A DNA stretch of 64,000 nucleotides, from positions 521,001-585,000 of the forward strand of contig CAILHZ010000016.1 in the NCBI GenBank assembly GCA_903834135.1. The letters run 5' to 3'. Source of the DNA: an uncultured Opitutia bacterium (GTDB taxonomy: Bacteria > Verrucomicrobiota > Verrucomicrobiia > Opitutales > Opitutaceae). Position 1 is the first letter of the stretch. Every line of letters starts with the position of its first letter. Below, one piece after another: positions 56,876-64,000 of this stretch. Under the pieces are notes generated by a model. It ran no database searches. It was given only the letters and a program-made list of their open reading frames with translations, and was not told the DNA's origin. Both the position numbers and the translations under genes were made by a program.

Positions 56876-58234
56876 CTATTTACCTATGCAGAAGGACGCG
56901 AATAAACGGTCTAAGATTTGTTCGTTATCAATATGTCCGGAAATCTCTCCAAGAAAATTTAAAGCAGAACGCAAGTCACTGGCTAAAAGTTCTGTTGGTG
57001 CATTTGTATCCAACTTAACAAGCCCTTCACGTAAACATGTTTGCGCTTGGGATAAGGCATGTGCGTGACGCGCATTAATAAAAACAGCATCCTCTTCGGA
57101 CGCGGGTTTTAAGCTATCTGCTTTTTTTATTATCCACTCTTTGAGTAAATCTACATCTGTTCCATTATATGCAGAAATAAGTACAGTGTTAATTTGATTA
57201 GGGATTAAAGCAGTGGGAGTAGAGACCGTTAAAAGATCTGACTTATTAAGTACAGTGAGTGTATTTGAAGAAGTAATATGTTCTGTAATACGCGAATCTG
57301 TTACCGGTGCTTTTTTAGTTGAATCAACAACGAGCAAAATAATATCTGCTGATTGAATGCATTCGACAGTTTTATCTATGCCTAGTTTTTCGATTGGATC
57401 TGGATTGATGTTAAGTCCTGCAGTGTCAACTAAACGAATACAGTGAGGACCTATGATTATCCTCTCCTCGAGAAAATCTCGTGTTGTGCCTGCTTGAGGA
57501 CTAACTATAGCGCGATCTCTTCCAATTAAGCGATTGAGTAGGGAACTCTTACCTGCATTTGGTTCTCCAATAATAACTGTTCTTATTCCATCTCTTAATA
57601 AATCGCCGTAGCGCTGTGTAGCTAGCAATTGTATCGATCCGTCGAGTACGCGATTTATATATCCCTTAATTTTATTTTTATCTTCTTCGGGGAGATCTTC
57701 TTCTGGAAAGTCTATATATGCTTCAACAGTAGCTACTGCACTTATCAGCTCGTTGATAATCGGTTTCATGTGAAGCGCTAAGCCGCCTCTTAATTGGCGA
57801 TTCGCTGCAGCTAAAGCTCTTTCACTACGCGCAGAAATTAAATCCATCACTGCTTCAGCTTGGCTTAAATCGATTCGGCCATTTAAAAAACTGCGACGTG
57901 TAAATTCTCCCGGTTCCGCTAAGCGACATCCGCGCTCGAGAAGATCGCTTAAGATGCGCTGCGTGATGTATGGGTTTCCGTGACAGGATATTTCAAGAAC
58001 ATGTTCTCCTGTTGATGAATGCTTTTCTGGATAATAAGTAAAAATGACATCATCTACTGTGATGCCAGTTTTGTCTTTATAATCGGCATATTTCGCTAAA
58101 CGAGGGCGGGGTTCTTCTGCTTGAAATATTTCAGCTAGTACGAGCGCACCAGGGCCTGATATGCGTACAATGGCCAAAGCGCCACTTCCCGAAGGTGTGG
58201 CTAATGCCGCGATAGTATCGAACGATTGAGCCAT
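56876..58234 (-). CDS. mnmE: tRNA modification GTPase MnmE
   Basis: 452 residues. N-terminal formyl-tetrahydrofolate-binding domain (TIAALATPSGSGALAIVRISG), helical domain with inserted Ras-like G domain (EPNAGKSSLLNRLIG, DTAGL, LNKSDL), and the terminal CIGK motif with catalytic Cys. Partner of MnmG in making cmnm5U34. It lies 43 bases after recA; the gap contains a stem of about seven base pairs, GCTAACC/GGTTAGC. Confidence 0.97.
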   Translation of the reverse strand: MAQSFDTIAALATPSGSGALAIVRISGPGALVLAEIFQAEEPRPRLAKYADYKDKTGITVDDVIFTYYPEKHSSTGEHVLEISCHGNPYITQRILSDLLERGCRLAEPGEFTRRSFLNGRIDLSQAEAVMDLISARSERALAAANRQLRGGLALHMKPIINELISAVATVEAYIDFPEEDLPEEDKNKIKGYINRVLDGSIQLLATQRYGDLLRDGIRTVIIGEPNAGKSSLLNRLIGRDRAIVSPQAGTTRDFLEERIIIGPHCIRLVDTAGLNINPDPIEKLGIDKTVECIQSADIILLVVDSTKKAPVTDSRITEHITSSNTLTVLNKSDLLTVSTPTALIPNQINTVLISAYNGTDVDLLKEWIIKKADSLKPASEEDAVFINARHAHALSQAQTCLREGLVKLDTNAPTELLASDLRSALNFLGEISGHIDNEQILDRLFASFCIGK

Positions 58235-58240
58235 ACGTTA

Positions 58241-58266
58241 GCTAACCAGGCTTTAACCCGGTTAGC
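58241..58266. repeat. Inverted repeat in the recA-mnmE gap
   Basis: GCTAACC (58241-58247) and GGTTAGC (58260-58266) flank a 12-base loop. There is no T-run; it could trim or protect the recA message end. Confidence 0.5.
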
Positions 58267-58277
58267 TTAGAGACCGA

Positions 58278-59360
58278 TTACTCTGTAGTGCTCGCAGCAA
58301 TTGTTTTTCCTGGGGTGACCGTAACCTTCGCCAAGATTTCCTTAGTCAGCTTAGCAGCTAGCTCGGGTTTTTCTCTTAAGGTTAACTTAGCAGCGTCACG
58401 ACCTTGGCCAATGAGTTCGCCTTGGTAAGCGATCCATGAACCCTTCTTATCCAACACTTTATGTTCAACTCCGAGATCGATAATTGAGCCTGTACGTGAG
58501 ATTCCTTCATCGTACATGATATCGAATTCGCATTCAGTGAAAGGAGGAGCAACCTTGTTTTTAACGACTTTGATCTTGGTGCGATTACCAATGACTTTTC
58601 CCTCAGGGGTCTTGATTTGATCCTTACGGCGGATGTCTATACGTATGCTAGAGAAGAACTTAAGTGCTCTTCCACCAGGGGTTGTCTCAGGACTACCGAA
58701 CATTACGCCTATTTTTTCACGTATCTGATTGGTAAAGATACAGATACATTTTGTTTTGCTTACTACAGCAGTGAGGCGGCGCATAGCCTGACTCATTAAA
58801 CGTGCTTGTGAGCCAACCGTTGCATCTCCCATTTGACCATCGAGCTCTTGTTTTGAAATTAAGGCTGCAACTGAGTCTAAAACGATCACATCAATAGCAT
58901 CTGAACGAATTAGGGTCTCAGTGATGTTTAGAGCATCTTCGCCGCTGTCTGGTTGAGAGACCAAGAGGTCGTCTAGGTTAACGCCAACGATTTTAGCATA
59001 CTTAGGATCTAATGCATGCTCAACATCGATAAAGGCAGCTAGGCCGCCGTTACGCTGAGCTTCTGCAATAACACTTAAACAAAATGTTGTTTTACCGGAA
59101 GATTCTGGGCCGTAAATTTCCATTATACGACCACGTGGTAAACCACCTACACCTAGAGCTAGATCGATTGCGAGTGAACCTGTCGACAGAGTATCGACTT
59201 TCATTTTATGCGCGTCGCCCATACGCATGATTGTACCTTCACCAAATTGTTTTGTGATGGCGCTTAGCGCGAGATCTACACTTTTACGTGCGGATTGATC
59301 TACAACTGGTGCTGCTTTTTTTTCTGCAGCTTCTTTAGATGATGCGGAGGATTTTGACAT
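58278..59360 (-). CDS. recA: Recombinase RecA
   Basis: 360 residues. Walker A GPESSGKT (84-91), [16 protein letters not shown], and [15 protein letters not shown] are diagnostic. It catalyses strand exchange and activates LexA cleavage. ATG 59358-59360 lacks a Shine-Dalgarno sequence. Two AAACGTTT palindromes lie upstream (59421-59428, 59465-59472), 44 bases apart; between them TTGACG (minus strand, 59458-59463) is a possible -35. Confidence 0.98.
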   Translation of the reverse strand: MSKSSASSKEAAEKKAAPVVDQSARKSVDLALSAITKQFGEGTIMRMGDAHKMKVDTLSTGSLAIDLALGVGGLPRGRIMEIYGPESSGKTTFCLSVIAEAQRNGGLAAFIDVEHALDPKYAKIVGVNLDDLLVSQPDSGEDALNITETLIRSDAIDVIVLDSVAALISKQELDGQMGDATVGSQARLMSQAMRRLTAVVSKTKCICIFTNQIREKIGVMFGSPETTPGGRALKFFSSIRIDIRRKDQIKTPEGKVIGNRTKIKVVKNKVAPPFTECEFDIMYDEGISRTGSIIDLGVEHKVLDKKGSWIAYQGELIGQGRDAAKLTLREKPELAAKLTKEILAKVTVTPGKTIAASTTE

Positions 59361-59522
59361 AGAGAAAACAGTTTAAGGGTGATGTTAGCGGATTTATACT
59401 AGGAAGTAACAGATTTAATAAAACGTTTGATTGAATCCGGCCTTAAGCAAGGCAAGGCGTCAAGAAACGTTTATAATCTATAATAGCAAGTGAGTGAACA
59501 CCCACCCTGAAATATGGTCTAT

Positions 59523-60506
59523 TTAAACTTTGTAATAATCTTTATACCAAGTAACGAAACGGGACAAACCAGTCTCTAAGGATACTTTGGGTGTATAGTG
59601 AATATGTTGCTTAACTCGTTCAAGATCAGCGCATGTTTCGAACATGTCTCCGGGTTGGGGTGGTAGGAGCTCCAGCTGAGCTGTTTTGCCTAGCATTTGC
59701 TCGAGCATTTTTACAAAAAGTAGGGTTTCAACAGGGCGATTATGGCCCAAATTGAAGATGCGGGAAGGTCCGAGTGGCAGAGCCCTAGCTTCATCAATAG
59801 GGTAGAGTAACGCTCTAACAACTCCGTCTACAATATCATCAATATAGGTGAAATCTCGCAGGTTTTTACCTTCGTTAAAAAGACGCACCGGTTTTCCCTC
59901 TGAAATTGCCTTAGAAAATAGGCTAGGGGCCATGTCAGGTCTGCCCCAAGGACCATAAACGGTAAAAAACCTAAGCCCTGTTATCTTTAAGCCATGGGTA
60001 AGTGCGTAACTATGAGCCATAAGCTCATTACTTTTCTTTGTGGCACCGTAAAATGATGTAGGTTGATTGGTATCACTATCCTCTCTGTAGGGGGCTTTCG
60101 CTCCTGAGCCATAAACGCTGCTACTTGAAGCATAAACTATATGCTTTGGCGGTGTTTTGCGGCAGGCCTCCAGGACACTTGCAAATCCAACAAGGTTGCT
60201 GTGAACGTAGGCTTCAGGATGATCCACACTGTAGCGAACGCCTGGTTGTGCCCCTAAATGAGCTACATAGTCCGGCTTAAAATGATCTACTAAACCCGCA
60301 AATTTAGCAGTGTCTGCAAAATCAGCCTGTATGAACCGAAAGTCCTCAAATTGCTCGAGTTTTGTCAGACGTGCCTTCTTGAGACTGACGTCGTAGTAAT
60401 CCCCAAGATTATCTACACCAAGAACTTCACACCGATTCGTTTCAGCGAGGCGGTGTACAACCTGGTGGCCGATGAAACCGGCTGCACCGGTGACGAGGAC
60501 TTTCAT
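59523..60506 (-). CDS. NAD-dependent epimerase, UDP-glucuronate 4-epimerase type
   Basis: 327 residues. GAAGFIG (7-13) binds NAD; YASSSSVYGSGAKAPYREDS, FYGATKKSNELMAHSYA (YxxxK-type catalytic pair) and FFTVYGPWGRPDMAPSLFSKAI match UDP-glucuronate/UDP-galacturonate epimerases rather than GalE. It should supply galacturonate for surface polysaccharide. ATG 60504-60506. No adjacent glycosyltransferase. The 162 bases to recA hold recA's promoter region. Confidence 0.85.
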   Translation of the reverse strand: MKVLVTGAAGFIGHQVVHRLAETNRCEVLGVDNLGDYYDVSLKKARLTKLEQFEDFRFIQADFADTAKFAGLVDHFKPDYVAHLGAQPGVRYSVDHPEAYVHSNLVGFASVLEACRKTPPKHIVYASSSSVYGSGAKAPYREDSDTNQPTSFYGATKKSNELMAHSYALTHGLKITGLRFFTVYGPWGRPDMAPSLFSKAISEGKPVRLFNEGKNLRDFTYIDDIVDGVVRALLYPIDEARALPLGPSRIFNLGHNRPVETLLFVKMLEQMLGKTAQLELLPPQPGDMFETCADLERVKQHIHYTPKVSLETGLSRFVTWYKDYYKV

Positions 60507-60719
60507 AGAAGGTTGATAAAGAATACTCAGCAGATGTGCTAGGATAAAAGCCTGATCAAAAGATACATTATTTTGCTGAATTGGTATGGCTCAGGCTATA
60601 GCTAATAAAGAATCGCCCAAACTCATTCGCCAAATCACCAAAATTAACAAGACAGTACTTGCACCTAAGTTAATCAACCTTATAGATTAAAACGATTTTT
60701 CGTCTGCTTATATACGTCT

Positions 60720-61055
60720 ATGAAGATCAAGGCATATCTTAAACCCTCCTGTGGCTGGTCAAACGGCGTTCGCGCTATCTTACGCAAGCATGGCTTGGAG
60801 TTTGAGGATATTGATATTATCAATAACCGCGAAAATTATGCCGAGATGGTGAAGAAGTCCGGACAGCCACTTTCACCATGTGTTGAAATCGATGGCGTTA
60901 TGCTTGCCGACATATCAGGTGAAGAAGTGGAAAACTATTTACTCAGTAATGATCTCGTTAAACCAACTGCTGAAGCAGTTAACGTCCCGACCAATGCGGG
61001 ATGTTCTGATGAGGAACATGCTAAAATGGCCACTAAAACAGTTCGCTTCTTTTGA
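60720..61055 (+). CDS. Glutaredoxin-like protein with CGWS active site
   Basis: 111 residues. AYLKPSCGWSNGVRAILRKHGLEFEDIDIINN starts a thioredoxin-fold protein; the active site is C11-G-W-S, with a single Cys in place of CPYC. The cis-Pro region is SPCVEIDGVMLAD. An extra C-terminal segment holds another Cys (GCSDEEHAKM). It likely uses a monothiol mechanism. A terminator follows at 61087-61122, before gltB. Confidence 0.85.
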   Translation: MKIKAYLKPSCGWSNGVRAILRKHGLEFEDIDIINNRENYAEMVKKSGQPLSPCVEIDGVMLADISGEEVENYLLSNDLVKPTAEAVNVPTNAGCSDEEHAKMATKTVRFF

Positions 61056-61086
61056 AGGTGCGGAATCTTTCAACTAACAATTTTTG

Positions 61087-61122
61087 AAAGTCCGGCCCTT
61101 TAAGAGTCGCCGGACTTTTTTG
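61087..61122 (+). terminator. Terminator between the glutaredoxin gene and gltB
   Basis: AAAGTCCGGC (61087-61096) pairs with GCCGGACTTT (61109-61118), followed by a T-run. It is 14 bases before the gltB start codon. Confidence 0.88.
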
Positions 61123-61135
61123 CGTATTTAAACAG

Positions 61136-64000
61136 ATGCACACGAGTACAGAAAATTCCAACCAGTTATCTAAGGGCTTAGGTCTTCCAGCTAAACAGGG
61201 TCTTTATGATCCTCAGTTTGAGCATGACGCCTGTGGCGTTGGCTTTGTTGCGGATATCAAGGGCCGTAAATCCAATGCGATTCTTAAACAGGCTATTCAA
61301 ATTTTAAAAAATTTGGATCACCGCGGTGCAGCGGGTTGCGAAGTAAATACTGGTGATGGAGCTGGAGTTCTTATGCAGATGCCACACAGCTTTTTTAAGC
61401 AGGTGTGTACAAAAGCACGTATCACTCTACCTGAACCAGAGTGGTATGGTAGCGGAATTGTTTTTTTACCAAAAGACCGCATCAAGCGTCGCCGCTTAGA
61501 AGAGTTGTTTGAACAAATTGTTCAATCTGAAGGACAAACCTTTTTAGGTTGGAGAACAATTCCAACAGACAATAAATCACTCGGTGAAACAGCGAAATCA
61601 AGTGAGCCGTTTGCACGACAAGTATTTATTGGCCGTAATCCTGATTTAAAAGATGCTATGGCATTTGAGCGTAAGCTTTACGTCATACGTAAAAGAGCAT
61701 ACCGCGAAATTCGCACTTCCACAGCAGACGGCGCAGAATATTGGTATTCAGTAAGTCTTTCTTATAAAACATTTATTTATAAAGGCATGCTCTTAACAGA
61801 GCAGCTTGATAGCTACTTCACAGATTTGTTGGATCCAGGTCTTGAAACAGCGCTAGCGATTGTACATTCCCGTTTCAGTACAAATACATTCCCAAGCTGG
61901 GAACGTGCACATCCATATCGGTACATCGCACACAATGGTGAAATTAACACCGTACGCGGAAACGTTAACTGGATGCGTGCTCGTGAAGCGCTATTTGAAT
62001 CCGAATTATTTGGAGAGGATATCAAAAAAATTCTTCCAATCGTAAATCCAAACAGTAGTGACTCGGGCATGTTCGATAACACACTCGAACTACTTGTTTT
62101 AGCAGGACGTCCGTTATCACATGCGATGATGATGATGATTCCTGAACCATGGTCGAACAACGAATCCATGGATGATGAACGTAAAGCGTTCTATCAGTAT
62201 CACTCCTGTTTAATGGAACCATGGGATGGACCTGCTTCAATTGTGTTCACAGATGGTGATCAAATCGGCGCTATTCTTGATCGCAATGGACTTCGTCCTT
62301 CACGTTACTATGTAACCAAAGACGATCGTATTATTATGGCTTCCGAAGCTGGTGTACTTGATGTTGCTCCAGAAGACGTTGTTCAAAAAGGACGCTTACA
62401 GCCAGGGCGTATGTTTTTGGTCGATACAGTTCTTGGAAGAATTGTAGATGATGTTGAGCTTAAGAAACAATTCACATCAGAGAGACCTTACCGTCAGTGG
62501 TTGAATGATCATCTTGTTCATCTCGATGATATCGATGATGCACCGGAAGTGCCTGCTCCTGATCACAAGACTTTACTGCAACGCCAAGTTGCGTTCGGCT
62601 ACACCTTTGAAGATGAGCGCACAATCTTAGCGCCTATGGCTAAAGACGGTGCGGAAGCAATCGGCTCGATGGGCCATGATGCAGCACTTGCCGTACTTTC
62701 AAATAAGCCACGTTTACTCTACGATTATTTTAAACAATTATTCGCACAGGTAACAAATCCTCCAATCGATTGTATTCGTGAAGAAATTGTTATCGCATCG
62801 GAAACGCGTTTAGGTTCAGAAGGTAACTTACTTAACCCTCAGCCTTCGGCATGCCGTCGCGTTGAACTTAAATGGCCAATCCTAACGAACGAAGAATTTG
62901 CAAAACTACGCCGTCAACATTTGCCGGGCCTAAAAGTTGGAATCCTTCCTATTTTATTCCGTGTAAGCCGTGGTGAAAAAGGACTAGCTAAATCGCTCGA
63001 AGAAATTTGTTCAATGGCTCGTCGCATGATCGAAGAAGAAGACATTAATGTACTTATTCTTTCAGATCGTGGTGTTAATAGTGAATATGCACCAGTACCA
63101 GCGCTGCTCGCAATTGCAGGACTACATCATTATTTAATACGTGAAGGTCTACGCACACGCGCTAGTCTTGTGCTCGAAACAGGTGAAGCACGTGAAGTAC
63201 ATCACTTCGCATTATTAATTGGATACGGCTGTAGCGCTATTAACCCTTACGTCGCTTTCGAAACAATCGATGGCATGATTCGTGACGGTCTTGTTACCGG
63301 AGTCGATCATAAGACAGCATGTAAAAACATGGTTAAAGCCGCCGCTAAGGGTGTGATCAAAGTCATGTCCAAGATGGGCATTTCTTCTATTCAAAGTTAC
63401 CGCGGAGCTCAAGTATTCGAAGCGCTTGGTTTACGCCGTGATGTTATCGATCATTACTTTACGGGAACTGCATCTCGTGTAGGTGGTATTGGCTTGGATG
63501 TAATCGCACAAGAAGTACTTGTGCGTCATCATAATGCTTTTGCCCCGAGACTTGCTAACGCAAACGGTACTGTTCTAGAGTCTGGTGGCTTGTATCAGTG
63601 GAGAAATGATGGTGAGGCGCATTTGTTTACGCCTGAATCCATCCATAAGCTTCATAAAGCAGTGCGTACAGGTAGTACACTTGCCTATAAAGACTACGCC
63701 AATCAAATTAATGATCAGGCTAAGAAACTATGTACACTACGTAGCTTACTTGAGTTTAAAGATAGTACTGCGATCCCAATCGAAGAAGTAGAGTCAGCAG
63801 AGGCTATCATGAAGCGCTTTAAAACAGGCGCTATGTCCTATGGATCTATTTCTAAGGAAGCGCATGAGAATATCGCTATCGCGATGAATCGTATCGGAGG
63901 TAAGAGCAATACGGGCGAAGGTGGTGAAGAATCGGAACGCTATAAGCCAATGGCTAATGGCGACTCAAAAAATTCTGCTATCAAGCAAGTAGCTTCAGGC
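61136..64000 (+). CDS. gltB: Glutamate synthase large subunit (partial, 955 codons)
   Basis: The frame opens at ATG 61136 and leaves the window. [13 protein letters not shown] contains the catalytic Cys33, which would become the N-terminus after removal of a 32-residue propeptide (class II glutamine amidotransferase). [15 protein letters not shown] and [11 protein letters not shown] confirm GltB. The central domain ([23 protein letters not shown]) and the start of the FMN barrel ([32 protein letters not shown]) follow. It makes glutamate from glutamine and 2-oxoglutarate. Confidence 0.97.
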   Translation, partial: MHTSTENSNQLSKGLGLPAKQGLYDPQFEHDACGVGFVADIKGRKSNAILKQAIQILKNLDHRGAAGCEVNTGDGAGVLMQMPHSFFKQVCTKARITLPEPEWYGSGIVFLPKDRIKRRRLEELFEQIVQSEGQTFLGWRTIPTDNKSLGETAKSSEPFARQVFIGRNPDLKDAMAFERKLYVIRKRAYREIRTSTADGAEYWYSVSLSYKTFIYKGMLLTEQLDSYFTDLLDPGLETALAIVHSRFSTNTFPSWERAHPYRYIAHNGEINTVRGNVNWMRAREALFESELFGEDIKKILPIVNPNSSDSGMFDNTLELLVLAGRPLSHAMMMMIPEPWSNNESMDDERKAFYQYHSCLMEPWDGPASIVFTDGDQIGAILDRNGLRPSRYYVTKDDRIIMASEAGVLDVAPEDVVQKGRLQPGRMFLVDTVLGRIVDDVELKKQFTSERPYRQWLNDHLVHLDDIDDAPEVPAPDHKTLLQRQVAFGYTFEDERTILAPMAKDGAEAIGSMGHDAALAVLSNKPRLLYDYFKQLFAQVTNPPIDCIREEIVIASETRLGSEGNLLNPQPSACRRVELKWPILTNEEFAKLRRQHLPGLKVGILPILFRVSRGEKGLAKSLEEICSMARRMIEEEDINVLILSDRGVNSEYAPVPALLAIAGLHHYLIREGLRTRASLVLETGEAREVHHFALLIGYGCSAINPYVAFETIDGMIRDGLVTGVDHKTACKNMVKAAAKGVIKVMSKMGISSIQSYRGAQVFEALGLRRDVIDHYFTGTASRVGGIGLDVIAQEVLVRHHNAFAPRLANANGTVLESGGLYQWRNDGEAHLFTPESIHKLHKAVRTGSTLAYKDYANQINDQAKKLCTLRSLLEFKDSTAIPIEEVESAEAIMKRFKTGAMSYGSISKEAHENIAIAMNRIGGKSNTGEGGEESERYKPMANGDSKNSAIKQVASG

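Noticed and set aside
60586-60690. 34-codon frame before the glutaredoxin gene
   Set aside because: Short, no Shine-Dalgarno sequence, no known small-protein match; cannot be told from chance.

Overview
The window is an ordinary-looking chromosomal segment of a low-GC, Gram-negative heterotroph. Several traits point to Verrucomicrobiota, probably an Opitutae-like lineage: a DUF2231-type membrane protein with a planctomycete-style cytochrome c tail, a Tat-exported sulfatase, a glucuronyl hydrolase (GH88), BD-FAE-type esterases, an olefin/beta-lactone gene pair (oleC-oleD) and a full F-type ATP synthase operon. This assignment is inference from gene content; no rRNA gene is present. No insertion sequence, prophage or CRISPR array was seen. 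Genes are densely packed on both strands with many short overlaps, and very few start codons have a recognisable Shine-Dalgarno sequence.

Layout. 1-4 kb: the end of a possible phosphofructokinase, a cytochrome-tailed membrane protein, and a Fur-box-controlled ferrous iron operon (feoA, feoB and a 50-residue Cys-rich partner). 4-5.4 kb: queE and queC for 7-deazaguanine synthesis. 5.5-9.3 kb: RNase D followed by oleC and oleD. 9.3-13.4 kb: two RNA methyltransferases, a lipoate ligase-like protein, SixA and PdxH. 13.5-16.3 kb: an M20 hydrolase paired with a GH88 enzyme. 16-22 kb: a TIGR01777 epimerase, rlmN, two poorly known proteins, a two-domain VOC enzyme and a nitroreductase. 22.2 kb: tRNA-Ile(CAU). 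22-31.8 kb: glutathione peroxidase, an M20D amidohydrolase, an RluE-type pseudouridine synthase, HtrA, glycyl-tRNA synthetase, an unknown membrane protein, dnaN, pssA and a RelE-like gene. 31.9-36.3 kb: an EF-hand protein and molybdopterin synthesis (moaA opposite moeA-moaC-moaD-moaE). 36-43 kb: gnd, a sulfatase, a lone peptide-binding lipoprotein and a tandem pair of esterases. 43-46.8 kb: gmk, a membrane protein, miaB and a lytic transglycosylase. 46.8-53.4 kb: the ATP synthase operon in the order atpBEFHAGDC on the minus strand. 53.4-59.4 kb: recA, mnmE, mnmG and trmB, with a decayed frame after trmB. The window closes with a UDP-glucuronate-type epimerase, a glutaredoxin and the first 955 codons of gltB.

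Functional links. Feo supplies Fe2+, and the window is rich in Fe-S enzymes (QueE, MoaA, RlmN, MiaB, RlmD, GltB). GH88, sulfatase, BD-FAE esterases, the oligopeptide-type binding protein and the nucleotide-sugar epimerase fit growth on sulfated, acetylated, uronate-containing polysaccharides.

Most notable observations: a perfect 16-bp parS centromere site embedded in mnmG, which suggests the replication origin is not far away; a Fur-box-like palindrome filling the spacer of the feo promoter; a perfect 13-bp stem-loop between atpE and atpF; a terminator ending five bases before the rluE start codon; a RelE-like gene without antitoxin coupled by ATGA to pssA; an oleCD pair without oleA or oleB nearby; and a decayed reading frame in the only long gene-free gap. 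I found no clearly new multi-gene defence or biosynthetic system.
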